Below the pieces are notes generated by a model that was given only the letters and a program-made list of their open reading frames with translations, had not been told where the DNA came from and searched no databases. Shown in pieces: positions 37,081-46,348 of a stretch of DNA of 64,000 nucleotides. Source of the DNA: Bacteroidota bacterium (lineage in GTDB: Bacteria; Bacteroidota; Bacteroidia; UBA8524); the NCBI GenBank assembly GCA_006226545.1, contig SBGR01000019.1:1-64000 (forward strand), given 5' to 3'. The first letter of the stretch is position 1. Every line of letters starts with the position of its first letter. The position numbers were made by a program, and so were the translations under genes.

Positions 37081-38169
37081 ATGACGGAACAGCCTACGGC
37101 ACCCAAACAATTCAGACGCAGAAACATCATTCTACCTATTCTGATTGGGCTTGCAGTTACGGCCTACCTGTTATATAAAGACTTCGACGGAAAGTCGTTT
37201 GGACAGATTCACTGGACTGTTCAAACGGCTTTTTGGCTTTTTATGGGCATGGTGATGATGGCCATTCGCGACCTAGGTTATATGGTTAGGATTCGAATTT
37301 TAACCGATAAAGCCTTGAGCTGGAGAAGAAGCTTTGATGTCATTATGCTTTGGGAGTTTGCATCAGCGCTATCCCCGAGCGTAGTTGGAGGTTCGGGCAT
37401 CGCTATGTTCATCTTAAATCGAGAGAAAATTCCCCTTGGAAGAAGTACTGCCATAGTTTTGGTTACCGCTCTCCTAGACGAGCTCTTTTACATCATTATG
37501 GTTCCTGTTTGCATTTTATTGGCCGGCTGGGGAAATCTCTTTCCGCTAGACATGGAGAAGAATTTCTTCGGATTATCGTTAGGGATCAAGGGGATTTTCT
37601 ATGCGGGGTACATATTTATTTTTATCCTCACCACAATAATTCTACTTTCAGTTTTCTTCTTTCCTAAAGGATTTAAGAATGTGCTCATCGCCATTTTCAA
37701 ACTCCCTGTATTACGCCGCTGGGCCGATAAAGCTGCCAATGTTGGTGATGAAGTTATTGTCACTTCCGAAGAATTGAAAGGCAAGAATTTCTTGTTTTGG
37801 TTTCGCTGCTTCTCTGCAACCTTCTTCAGCTGGACAGCCCGTTTTTTGGTTATCAATTGTTTGATTCTCGCTTTCATGGCTGGAGCAGATCATTTTATAA
37901 TCTATGCGCGTCAAATGGTCATGTGGGTCATTATGCTCATTAGTCCTACACCTGGAAGTTCGGGTGTGGCCGAAATGGTTTTCCAAGGTTTCTTGGCTGA
38001 GTTTACCCTACCTAACTTGTCCGGGTTCCAAGCTTTGGTATGGCGCTTAATGAGTTATTACCCTTATCTACTTATTGGCCTGATCATTTTCCCACGTTGG
38101 ATTATCAGAACCCGAAAATCTGAGGTCGATTCAGAAGATGCTCATTTGAAACCAGCTGATAAGGCTTAA
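37081..38169 (+). CDS. flippase-like (LPG synthase TM) membrane protein
   Basis: Integral inner-membrane protein of 362 residues with about eight hydrophobic helices, of the UPF0104/lysylphosphatidylglycerol-synthase transmembrane family. The conserved SALSPSVVGGSGIAMFILNREKIPLG region lies at about 97-122 and SPTPGSSGVAEMVFQGF at about 282-298. The catalytic domain that transfers lysine to lipids is absent, so a lipid- or precursor-flipping role is likelier than aminoacyl transfer; the substrate is unknown. ATG 37081 lies 11 nt after the icd stop, suggesting co-transcription, although the functional link is unclear. Confidence 0.85.
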   Translation: MTEQPTAPKQFRRRNIILPILIGLAVTAYLLYKDFDGKSFGQIHWTVQTAFWLFMGMVMMAIRDLGYMVRIRILTDKALSWRRSFDVIMLWEFASALSPSVVGGSGIAMFILNREKIPLGRSTAIVLVTALLDELFYIIMVPVCILLAGWGNLFPLDMEKNFFGLSLGIKGIFYAGYIFIFILTTIILLSVFFFPKGFKNVLIAIFKLPVLRRWADKAANVGDEVIVTSEELKGKNFLFWFRCFSATFFSWTARFLVINCLILAFMAGADHFIIYARQMVMWVIMLISPTPGSSGVAEMVFQGFLAEFTLPNLSGFQALVWRLMSYYPYLLIGLIIFPRWIIRTRKSEVDSEDAHLKPADKA

Positions 38170-38200
38170 ACACCGTCGCTTTTCAGGAATACATTTTGCG

Positions 38201-38208
38201 TAACTTTG
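38201..38208 (+). promoter_or_regulatory. -7 box, 4 nt from lytic transglycosylase ATG
   Basis: TAACTTTG, GGCT, then ATG 38213. A leaderless mRNA is inferred. Confidence 0.6.
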
Positions 38209-38212
38209 GGCT

Positions 38213-39154
38213 ATGAAGACGTGGCTCTATTTTACTGCAGGTTCTCTTATTGCTTTAAGTGCTGGACTTATCATTGCCGGCAAATCAGAACAAACAAGCA
38301 CTGTTACCAATAATCCCAATGCGGTATTGAGTGTGCCCAATATGCCAACTGAATTGGTTTTTGCAGGTGAAAAGGTTCCCATGACCGAAGCTGAAGTGAT
38401 GGAGCGCCTAGACAGGGAACTGCTGGTTAATACCTTCTGGCATAGCAATACCATTCTAATGTTAAAGCGCGCCAATCGCTACTTCCCGGTTATTGAACCG
38501 ATTCTCAAATCAGAGGGAGTACCTGACGATTTCAAATACCTCTGTATGATTGAATCAGGATTGGCTAACGTGGTTTCTCCATCCAACGCGGCCGGATTCT
38601 GGCAGTTTCTGAGTAGCACCGGCAAACGCTATGGTTTGGAAGTAAGTGGTGAAGTAGATGAACGCTATCACTTGGAAAAAGCCACCAAAGCTGCTTGCGC
38701 TTATTTGAAAGACAATAAAGCCCGTCTGGGCACTTGGACCTTAGCCGCCGCTGCTTATAATATGGGCGAAAATGGCGTTGAGAAGCAATTGAAATCGCAG
38801 GGAGTAGATTCATATTACGACCTCCATTTAAATCCTGAAACTGCACGCTACCTCTTCCGAATTTTAGCTGCTAAAGAAATTCATAGCGATGCCAAGAAAT
38901 ATGGCTTTAAGCTCAGCGAAGAGACCTTATACCAGCCTTATAAAACCCGCAGCATAGAGGTGAAAGGGGCGGTTGAAAGTTGGCCGGAATTTGCGCTAGA
39001 ACAAGGGACCAACTACAAATACTTGAAAATCTTGAATCCTTGGATTAGAGACCGTAAGATGAAAAACAGCCTAGGCACCAGTTATACGGTTTTGCTTCCT
39101 AACAATACCAAAACAGGCATTAAAAAGGAGCTCGAAGAAGGAAGCGACGAATAA
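38213..39154 (+). CDS. lytic murein transglycosylase (MltD/SLT type)
   Basis: Cleaves glycan strands of peptidoglycan to 1,6-anhydro ends in the periplasm. The 313-residue product has an N-terminal hydrophobic segment (about 5-23, signal peptide or anchor) and an SLT domain (about 90-220). The catalytic Glu114 is in MIESGLANVVSPSNAAGFWQF, followed by AAAAYNMGENGVEKQL. No LysM repeats follow; the C-terminal 80 residues (KTRSIEVKGAVESWPEFALEQGTNYKYLKILNPW) resemble a degenerate LysM-like binding region. ATG 38213 is 4 nt from its promoter box. The stop abuts the stop of the convergent amidohydrolase gene with no gap. Confidence 0.9.
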   Translation: MKTWLYFTAGSLIALSAGLIIAGKSEQTSTVTNNPNAVLSVPNMPTELVFAGEKVPMTEAEVMERLDRELLVNTFWHSNTILMLKRANRYFPVIEPILKSEGVPDDFKYLCMIESGLANVVSPSNAAGFWQFLSSTGKRYGLEVSGEVDERYHLEKATKAACAYLKDNKARLGTWTLAAAAYNMGENGVEKQLKSQGVDSYYDLHLNPETARYLFRILAAKEIHSDAKKYGFKLSEETLYQPYKTRSIEVKGAVESWPEFALEQGTNYKYLKILNPWIRDRKMKNSLGTSYTVLLPNNTKTGIKKELEEGSDE

Positions 39155-40801
39155 CTAACGTTTCCAAACCAAGACTCCGCTTAGCCATAGCTCCTGAACA
39201 AAATCTCCCTTCGCTAAATCCTTTTGCGAGTAAGATTCTATCGGCTTTTCTAGCATTAGAAAATCTGCCTTCTGGCCTACTTGTAGCGATCCATATTCAT
39301 CTTCTGTAAATCCGGCATAGGCAGGCCAATAGGTCATCCCCTTAAGGGTTTCAAAAGTGCTTAATTTCTCTTCGTTGCGGTAACCTTGCTCAGGCTCCAA
39401 AGCCGAGTTTTTTCGAAATACCGCACTCAAGTATGTGAGAAACGGATTTACCTCTTCAACCGGAAAATCGGTTCCCAAAGCCAATAAGCCAACCGACTTC
39501 AACAAGGACCTATAGGCATAAGCTCCATGCTCCCTCTCAGCACACAAGCGGGCTTCTACCCACTGCATATCAGAGGTGGCATGTGTGGGTTGTACCGATG
39601 GGATGATCTTCCAGCGTTTAAATTTATCAAGATCGTTTAGATCAACCACTTGAGCATGTTCTATCCTCCATCGCTTATCGTTCTCCGGCTTCAACAAACG
39701 CGAATAAACATCCAACATCAAGCTATTGGCTGAATCTCCAATGCAATGTGTGCATGCTTGATACCCGAGTTCCAATACGCGTTCGCAAGTTTGATCAAAA
39801 TAGGCTGGGATATTCAAGGCCAAACCTTGTGTAGGGGCATCGCAATATGGTGATTTCAATAAGGCACCCCTAGAACCTAAAGCACCATCGGCATATAACT
39901 TAAATGAACCTACTCGGAGATTTGGTGTACGGTAGATTCCCTGATCTTTGGCAAATTGAAACTCAGCCTCTCCCGGATTAAGCATTACAATTACCCTAAG
40001 CTTCAACTCACCGCTGCGCTGTAAGCTGTCTATCGCTAAAACAATAGGTAAATCAAGTCCGGCTTCCGTTACTGCTCCAATACCGTATTGTATGCACACT
40101 TCCTGAGCCGCCAATAAGGATTGCCTTACTTCGGCAAAGTTCGGCGGGGGAATAAGTTTGGAAACTGCATCTACCGCATTGTCAATTAAAACACCACTCA
40201 GCTCTCCATTGCTTCGCTTAAGTAATGCACCTCCCTCTATTACCGTTTCTTCATTCAGTTTGGCACGTTTCAAAGCCGCCGCATTTACTACTGCAGCATG
40301 TCCATCTACCCGTTTGAGCAAAACCGGTTTATCCGGAAATAGGCTATCTAAAGCAGCCCTGTCTGGAAATGCTTGACCCTCCCACAGGTTTTGATCCCAG
40401 CCGCGGCCAATAAGCCAGGTTCGCTCTGGATTATTGAGGCCATACTCCACTAATGATTCAACTGCACTTTGCCAAGAGGTGATACCTTTTAAATTCAGCT
40501 CAGTTAATCCTCTGCCAAAGGCATAAAAATGGGTATGTGCATCGTGAAGTGCTGGGTAAACATGTTGACCATTTAGCGATACCTTTTTGGCGTCCGGGTT
40601 GATTTTAGCAAGGCTATCCTCGGTTCCAATGGCGATGATTTCATCTTGCGCAACTAAAATGGCTTCGTATTCCATTACGGAATCACCGTGAAATGAATAA
40701 GCCTTGAGGTTTGTGAAAAGGATGCACTCGTGGCTATTCGTCCCTGAAATGCACGAGTTTAGAAAGAATGAACCTATCAAAAAGAGAAAAAGCAGCCTCA
40801 T
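39155..40801 (-). CDS. amidohydrolase family lipoprotein (YtcJ-like)
   Basis: Predicted metal-dependent amidohydrolase of the amidohydrolase-3/YtcJ group, 548 residues. Metal ligands start with His89-Thr-His91 in LHDAHTHFY. Further landmarks are the GRGWDQNLWEG, KLYADGALGSRGALL, ACTHCIGDSAN, RIEHAQVV and LALGTDFPVEEVNPF segments. An N-terminal lipobox ends at Cys17 (FLNSC), so the enzyme is probably attached to the outer membrane. The substrate is unknown. ATG 40801 follows TATATTTG by exactly 4 nt (leaderless). It is convergent with the transglycosylase gene and monocistronic. Confidence 0.9.
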   Translation of the reverse strand: MRLLFLFLIGSFFLNSCISGTNSHECILFTNLKAYSFHGDSVMEYEAILVAQDEIIAIGTEDSLAKINPDAKKVSLNGQHVYPALHDAHTHFYAFGRGLTELNLKGITSWQSAVESLVEYGLNNPERTWLIGRGWDQNLWEGQAFPDRAALDSLFPDKPVLLKRVDGHAAVVNAAALKRAKLNEETVIEGGALLKRSNGELSGVLIDNAVDAVSKLIPPPNFAEVRQSLLAAQEVCIQYGIGAVTEAGLDLPIVLAIDSLQRSGELKLRVIVMLNPGEAEFQFAKDQGIYRTPNLRVGSFKLYADGALGSRGALLKSPYCDAPTQGLALNIPAYFDQTCERVLELGYQACTHCIGDSANSLMLDVYSRLLKPENDKRWRIEHAQVVDLNDLDKFKRWKIIPSVQPTHATSDMQWVEARLCAEREHGAYAYRSLLKSVGLLALGTDFPVEEVNPFLTYLSAVFRKNSALEPEQGYRNEEKLSTFETLKGMTYWPAYAGFTEDEYGSLQVGQKADFLMLEKPIESYSQKDLAKGDFVQELWLSGVLVWKR

Positions 40802-40805
40802 AATT

Positions 40806-40813
40806 CAAATATA
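40806..40813 (-). promoter_or_regulatory. -7 box, 4 nt from amidohydrolase ATG
   Basis: The minus strand reads TATATTTG, AATT, then ATG 40801. Confidence 0.6.
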
Positions 40814-40833
40814 GGCAAGCAGGGAATTGCCCA

Positions 40834-40965
40834 ATGAATTCTTCTCCGGCCGGAACTTTTTCAGATAAAGAGGTGAAAGTCGCTATTGGCAGCTGGCTTC
40901 CGACGCTTTTTGAAAAGATTACTAAAGAAATGTGTGAAAAACTTTTTCATAGTCTCACTAATTAG
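40834..40965 (+). CDS. possible 43-residue small protein
   Basis: An ATG-to-TAG frame of 43 codons in the 207-bp gap between the amidohydrolase and ABC exporter genes. It begins MNSSPAGTFSDKEVK and ends EKLFHSLTN, with a mixed hydrophobic/charged pattern (WLPTLFEKITKEMCEKLF) that could form an amphipathic helix. No family is recognised, and no promoter box or ribosome site is visible, so it may be a chance frame. It is reported because it fills otherwise unexplained sequence. Confidence 0.25.
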   Translation: MNSSPAGTFSDKEVKVAIGSWLPTLFEKITKEMCEKLFHSLTN

Positions 40966-41008
40966 AACCAAAAAGGAGACCAAAAGTTGCTTGGTGGTGA
41001 CGAATAAT

Positions 41009-42811
41009 TTACGAATTCATGATTTCACTTGAGCTTTGCAACTGCATGGTACTGAGTTTACGGTAAAGTCCATTTGGGTTTGCAAATAATTCGTCATGTG
41101 TTCCCTGTTCTCGAATCTCTCCATCTTGCAAAACCAAAATGGTATCTGAATTCCGTATTGTGGAAAGCCTATGCGCAATTACCAAACTCGTGCGGCCTTG
41201 CATCAACCGCTCTAGGGCCTCTTGCACCAACTTTTCACTTTCAGAATCAAGTGACGAAGTGGCCTCATCCAAAAGGAGAATTGCAGGGTCTTTTAAAATA
41301 GCTCGAGCGATGGCAATACGTTGTCTTTGGCCACCTGAAAGCTTAATTCCGCGATCGCCTACAACAGTATCCAATCCTTCTGGGAAATTAGAAATAAACT
41401 CCCAGGCATTGGCTTGTTTGGCTGCTTCTATGATATCCTCATCGCTAGCGCCCGGTTTACCGTATTGAATATTCTCCCGAATACTTCCTCCAAATAAAAT
41501 AACATCTTGAGGAACGATAGCCATCTGGTTTCTCAAGGCTGTAAGTCCGTATTCGGTACTTGGCTTTCCATCAATTAATATCTGTCCAGAATCCGGTTCA
41601 TAAAAACGAAGAAGTAGCGAAGCGATGGTCGACTTACCCGCACCACTCGGACCAACCAAAGCAATTTGCTGTCCTTCCTTCGCAGAGAAATTAATGTTCT
41701 TTAAAACCGGAGTTTCCTTTCTACCGGGATAAGCAAAAGCTAGATTCTTGAATTCAATGGCACCATGGATGCTTGATTTCACCTCCTCATCTTGTAGCTC
41801 CTCTGCTTCACCATTCAAAATCTCCAATACCCTGTCTGATGCACCTAAAGTTTTCTGAATTTGATTGTATTGCTCCGCAATTCCCCCGATAGAAGCTCCT
41901 ACAAAAAGGGTATACATGATAAACTGAACCAAGTTAGCACTGTCTAACTCGCCTTGATTCATCAGGTAAACGCCATACCAGATCAACGCCACAATGCCAC
42001 CAAACAATCCTAAAATGATAAAAGAAGCGAAAGCTCCTCTCAACTTACCCACTTTAACCGCCAATTGCCTTACTTGATTAACGGAGCCCGCATAGCGACC
42101 CATCTCGTAAAATTCATTGGCAAAGGCTTTCACGTTTTGAATTCCCAAAAGCGTCTCTTCAACAATGGCATTACTCTCGGCCACATGGTCTTGTACCTTA
42201 CGCGATTGTTTCCTCACAAAATACCCAAAAACAACCGTAAGCACAGCCAGCACAGGAATCAGCAAAAGCATCGCTAAAGCCAATTTGCTGGATGTAAAAA
42301 ACAAAAAAGCGATGCCACCAATGATGATAATCAGCTGACGCAGGAATTCAGCAATATTGGTGGTAAACGTATCTTGAATCTGCGAAATATCAGAACTTAT
42401 TCTCGAAGCCAATTCCCCCACCCTTCGCTGAGTAAAAAATTCCATCGGCATGGAGATTAAGCGGTTATAGGCTGCAGACCGCACCGCAGCCAACATGCGC
42501 TCCGTAACGTCTACAAAGAGGTAAATACGAAAGAAAGAAAACACCGCCTGAGCCACAAAAACGACTAACAAGATTAACCCTACTTCATTGATGCGCTCCA
42601 TGGATATGGTGGCCGAACGAAGCAAGTCGCCAAGTAAATACGGGAAGGCCAAAGCCGTAGCGCCTGTTCCTGCTAAAAAGAACAAGCCAAGGAGGAATTT
42701 CCATTTATAGGGACCAACAAACGAAAACAGCTGCCAGCCTTTCTGCAGTGAATCTTTGGTAATCTTCGTTTTGGGCATGTCTGCCCCTTTGTCTTTTCCG
42801 CGTCTAGCCAT
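41009..42811 (-). CDS. ABC exporter, MsbA-like (fused membrane and ATPase domains)
   Basis: Inner-membrane half-transporter expected to work as a homodimer, exporting lipid or another hydrophobic compound. Of 600 residues, about 30-320 hold six transmembrane helices (ABC_membrane type). The ATPase follows with Walker A GPSGAGKST at 387-395, Q-loop IVPQDV, signature LSGGQRQR at 491-498, Walker B ILLLDEATSSLD from 511 and switch His547 (IAHRLS). MsbA-like or multidrug function cannot be separated on sequence alone. ATG 42811. It is preceded at 64 nt by the DUF4249 gene on the same strand; no clear promoter box was seen, so it may be read through from that operon. Confidence 0.93.
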   Translation of the reverse strand: MARRGKDKGADMPKTKITKDSLQKGWQLFSFVGPYKWKFLLGLFFLAGTGATALAFPYLLGDLLRSATISMERINEVGLILLVVFVAQAVFSFFRIYLFVDVTERMLAAVRSAAYNRLISMPMEFFTQRRVGELASRISSDISQIQDTFTTNIAEFLRQLIIIIGGIAFLFFTSSKLALAMLLLIPVLAVLTVVFGYFVRKQSRKVQDHVAESNAIVEETLLGIQNVKAFANEFYEMGRYAGSVNQVRQLAVKVGKLRGAFASFIILGLFGGIVALIWYGVYLMNQGELDSANLVQFIMYTLFVGASIGGIAEQYNQIQKTLGASDRVLEILNGEAEELQDEEVKSSIHGAIEFKNLAFAYPGRKETPVLKNINFSAKEGQQIALVGPSGAGKSTIASLLLRFYEPDSGQILIDGKPSTEYGLTALRNQMAIVPQDVILFGGSIRENIQYGKPGASDEDIIEAAKQANAWEFISNFPEGLDTVVGDRGIKLSGGQRQRIAIARAILKDPAILLLDEATSSLDSESEKLVQEALERLMQGRTSLVIAHRLSTIRNSDTILVLQDGEIREQGTHDELFANPNGLYRKLSTMQLQSSSEIMNS

Positions 42812-42875
42812 GGTATTTGGAAGGCTCTATTGCCATTTTCAATCCAAAGGAAACAGTACTGACAAATTGCCCGAG

Positions 42876-43727
42876 CTACTTAATCAATACCCGTTTTATA
42901 TCCTTTCTATAGGCTGCAAAGATGCCTAATCCGCCTGAAACATTGGTATAGATATTCTCTTGAAAACCGAAAGGTAAATCGCCGGAATAGTTGAAAATAG
43001 ACAAGTGATAGCGGTAGTAGTTTTCATCAACCGACATGATATAACTAACCATATAACGGTCAACTCCAAACTCAATGCTTGCCCCGCCAAAACGGTCCAT
43101 TCGCATTTCAAGTTTGCCCCCATCCTGATCCACATCGGATACAAACTCCCCAGCACCAGCACTGAGCTGAAAATCGTTCATCGTATTCAACACGCGATTG
43201 CTATCAATTATCCAATTGTTAATGCGGTAATAGTCTTTACTACCTGCCAAATCAATCCAGGTATGCCAAATATTGGTAAGTGTATCTGAACCTCCTGTGC
43301 TGTATCGGTATACATTTGTTACAACCCCTTGGGCCGGTAGTTTGTACTTCGGTACAGTGCACTTGGCCGAAATTGAAGGATAGCCATTCGCTTTTGCTTG
43401 AAGGTAATATGTTTTTCCGGGTAAAATAGGGAAGCTGCTGTTCGGTAGCACGTAAGCTTTATTAATTATTGGGTCTGTTTGTAACTGAACGGTGTCTTGT
43501 CCATCGCTCAAGAAGACCATGGCATTGGTAATAAAATTCGGGCTATCCGGTAATGCCGCTTGAATGGGGTTTGTATTGGTGAGGTAAACCCTAAACGTAT
43601 CTTCCGGCGAAAGAAAAGCCGCCAATACCATCTTAGGCTCTTGCCTAGGCAAAGGCACATCTGCCTTTTCCCAACAGGCTGAAAAAAGCACCGCAATCAA
43701 AACGAATATGTAGTTAGGCTGCTTCAT
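42876..43727 (-). CDS. DUF4249 lipoprotein, partner of TonB receptor (pair B)
   Basis: Outer-membrane-associated lipoprotein of 283 residues: lipobox ending at Cys18 (LFSAC), then the DUF4249 pattern (EPKMVLAAFLSPEDTFRVYLTNTNPI, GKTYYLQAKANGYPSISAKCTVP, GGLGIFAAYRKD near the C terminus). DUF4249 proteins regularly follow a TonB receptor in Bacteroidota and probably act as its surface partner; the ligand is unknown. ATG 43727 overlaps the TGA stop of the receptor by one base, so translation is coupled. A second, diverged copy is at 47184-48002. Confidence 0.88.
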   Translation of the reverse strand: MKQPNYIFVLIAVLFSACWEKADVPLPRQEPKMVLAAFLSPEDTFRVYLTNTNPIQAALPDSPNFITNAMVFLSDGQDTVQLQTDPIINKAYVLPNSSFPILPGKTYYLQAKANGYPSISAKCTVPKYKLPAQGVVTNVYRYSTGGSDTLTNIWHTWIDLAGSKDYYRINNWIIDSNRVLNTMNDFQLSAGAGEFVSDVDQDGGKLEMRMDRFGGASIEFGVDRYMVSYIMSVDENYYRYHLSIFNYSGDLPFGFQENIYTNVSGGLGIFAAYRKDIKRVLIK

Positions 43728-46348
43728 CAGAATTTAAGTGAATAGCTAAACATTGGAATTGGCAATGGAAACAGACTAAACGAACGAACAGTTCTGTCGC
43801 TGCTGGTGAAGTCCGATTCTATGGCATAAAACATCGGGTTCTTGTTAGCGTAGACATTGTAGATATTGAGCTCGAGCAAACGTTCTATTCGCTTGTATTT
43901 TTTAATGAATTGAAAAGAAATATCCAGGCGGTGAAAGTCTTTCATTCTAAAAGAGTTGACCGTAGAGAATTCAGGTAGAAAATTGCCGTACGATGATGGA
44001 CTCTGCAAGTAATTTCCGCTTGGATCATGCAACATTGCAAAGTATTCAGCCTTAGGCAGGGTGACGGCTCGGCCTGTTTGATACGTCCAAGTTGCTGAAA
44101 TATGAAACTTCTTGGATGCTTTATACACTTGAACAAAGCTGAGGTTATGTCTTCTGTCGTATGGAGAAAAAATCCAGTTGCCTTGGTTGATGCTGCTGAA
44201 CTGTTGAAGGCTTTTTGACCACGTATAACTAACCCATCCGGAATACTTTTGTCCGCTCTTTTTCAACATTACTTCCATGCCATAGCTTTTGCCTTGGCCG
44301 CTCTGAACATTTTCTTCCCAGCGTGTTTTTTGCACCTGGGTTGGATTTAATGCGTCAATAAAGTTTGCCCCTTCTTTGTAACCCACAATTCTACCCGAGT
44401 GTTTATAATACCATTCAGTTTGAAGGCTTAACCCTTTTGAATTCCAGAATTTCTCCACTGCGAATGAAACCTGATCGCTGTATTCCGGGCGAATAATATC
44501 TGAGCTTGGAACCCATAAGTCTGAGAAAATGGCGAGACCGGTATTGGACAATTGATGGATGTATTGGTTCATCCGCGCATAACCCAGTTTCAGGTTAATT
44601 GATTCCCTTGGCCTATACAGGGCACTCAAGCGAGGTTCAGGGTAGAGGTAAGCATTATCTCCGGTAACAAAATAGGAAATGCGTAAGCCTCCATTGAGCT
44701 TCCACTTGTTCTTTGACCATTCATCTTCCACGTAAAGTGCACCTTCCCAGCTGTGAAAAGTTTCTAAAATCGACCGGTTGTATTCTGATAATTCGCTTTC
44801 AAAGTTCAATACACGCGGTCTGAAGTAATGGTAAATTTGCTGACTCCCAAAGCGAATTCGGTTACGGCTATTGAGAAATAAATCAAAATCCGACTTCAGA
44901 CTGATATCGCGAATGCCTGAGTTTAAATCTGATTTATACCCCACATCATCCACCTGCATTTCATCGTAGAAATTGGTATTGAAATTACTGAATATAAAGG
45001 CCGTATTAACAAATAACTTCGGGTTGACAACATGATTCCACCTCAAGGTAGCAGTGGTGTTTCCACTCAACATACCAGCCTTTTCGTTGAAGTTTTCGCC
45101 TGTGAAACCGGTACCAAACTTATCCCTGCCGGAATAGATGCTTAAATACAGCTTATCCTTTTCGCTTATATCAAAGTTGATTTTACCGGTGAGGTCATGA
45201 AACTGCAAATCCAAACTTTGGTTGCTGCTCATAAACGGGCGAATCAGCAAATCGATATAACTGCGGCGTGCACTGAAAATGAAGCTCGATTTTTTCTTTA
45301 CAATCGGTCCTTCCAGTAATACGCGACTGGTCATTATTCCAAGGCCCAGCTCACCGTGAAAGTTTTCTCTGTGACCTTCCTTCATGTTAATATCCAAAAC
45401 AGATGCTACCCTTCCGCCGTACCTGGCCGGGAAACTTCCTTTATTTAGTTCAATGCTCCGAATTGCATCACCATTGAAAATGGATAAAAACCCCAGTGCG
45501 TGAAAAGCGTAATAAACAGGAGCATCATCTAAGATAATGAGGTTTTGACCGCTGTTGCCGCCACGCACAAAAAAGCCACTTTGGCCTTCGCTGCCTGATT
45601 GCACTCCCGGCAGTTGCTGCACTACCTTGACAACATCCTTTTCGCCCATCAAGGCGGGTATACTCTTAACATCTTGCGGATTTAATTCGATTCGTCCGCT
45701 TTGTGCCGATTCTGTGATATGTTCTTCCCGATGTTCGCTTATAACTACTTCGTTGAGGTTAAGCGATTCATTTAACTCTACAGACAAGAGCGTGTCTTTC
45801 ACCAAAGCAAGCTTGAGCGATCTACTTTGGTAGCCCACGTAAGAAAAATGTATCTCTTGTGAATCAGAAGCAAGGGTTAGTGAATAATAGCCGTAAGCAT
45901 TCGATACCGTTCCTCCGTCGATGGATTTGACATAGATATGCACGCCCATCAAGGCTTCATTACTGCCTTCTTCAGTTACATAACCGCTTATGGTAAAACG
46001 TTTATTGGGATCGAATAGTGGCCGTTGTTTGTAGAGTATGACTTCCTTCTCTTTGAGCAGAAAATCAATTCCGGATGGGAGCAATTTTTCCAAAATCTCC
46101 TTCAACGTAGCTTGTTTTACACTGAGTTTAACCCGATTGGACACCGGCACCACACTTTCGCTATACGAGAAAGAATATCCGGTAACCTCACTCACCTTAA
46201 GCAAAGCCGATTTCAGGTCTTGTTCTGGAATATCAATATCGAAACGCTCAGATTGACCAAATGCAAATAGGGGCAGAAATAGAAAGAGGCACAAGAGGGC
46301 CTTTGCAATACGATGGCTTTTACGGACTAAGTCTGACACTAGCTTCAT
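43727..46348 (-). CDS. TonB receptor with STN signalling domain (pair B)
   Basis: Outer-membrane transporter of 873 residues. Domains in order: signal peptide (about 1-31), secretin/TonB short N-terminal STN domain (about 33-105: ERFDIDIPEQDLKSALLKVS...), carboxypeptidase-regulatory-like domain (about 117-200), plug (about 215-330, with GVQSGSEGQSGFFVRGG, NLIILDDAPVY, GGRVASVLDINMKEG) and barrel ending YSLKF. STN domains normally signal to a FecR anti-sigma factor, and a FecR-like gene lies just upstream, overlapping by 29 nt. That gene lacks its cytoplasmic part, so signalling may be lost. The receptor is a paralogue of the one at 48007-50322, which has no STN domain. Confidence 0.93.
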   Translation of the reverse strand: MKLVSDLVRKSHRIAKALLCLFLFLPLFAFGQSERFDIDIPEQDLKSALLKVSEVTGYSFSYSESVVPVSNRVKLSVKQATLKEILEKLLPSGIDFLLKEKEVILYKQRPLFDPNKRFTISGYVTEEGSNEALMGVHIYVKSIDGGTVSNAYGYYSLTLASDSQEIHFSYVGYQSRSLKLALVKDTLLSVELNESLNLNEVVISEHREEHITESAQSGRIELNPQDVKSIPALMGEKDVVKVVQQLPGVQSGSEGQSGFFVRGGNSGQNLIILDDAPVYYAFHALGFLSIFNGDAIRSIELNKGSFPARYGGRVASVLDINMKEGHRENFHGELGLGIMTSRVLLEGPIVKKKSSFIFSARRSYIDLLIRPFMSSNQSLDLQFHDLTGKINFDISEKDKLYLSIYSGRDKFGTGFTGENFNEKAGMLSGNTTATLRWNHVVNPKLFVNTAFIFSNFNTNFYDEMQVDDVGYKSDLNSGIRDISLKSDFDLFLNSRNRIRFGSQQIYHYFRPRVLNFESELSEYNRSILETFHSWEGALYVEDEWSKNKWKLNGGLRISYFVTGDNAYLYPEPRLSALYRPRESINLKLGYARMNQYIHQLSNTGLAIFSDLWVPSSDIIRPEYSDQVSFAVEKFWNSKGLSLQTEWYYKHSGRIVGYKEGANFIDALNPTQVQKTRWEENVQSGQGKSYGMEVMLKKSGQKYSGWVSYTWSKSLQQFSSINQGNWIFSPYDRRHNLSFVQVYKASKKFHISATWTYQTGRAVTLPKAEYFAMLHDPSGNYLQSPSSYGNFLPEFSTVNSFRMKDFHRLDISFQFIKKYKRIERLLELNIYNVYANKNPMFYAIESDFTSSDRTVRSFSLFPLPIPMFSYSLKF

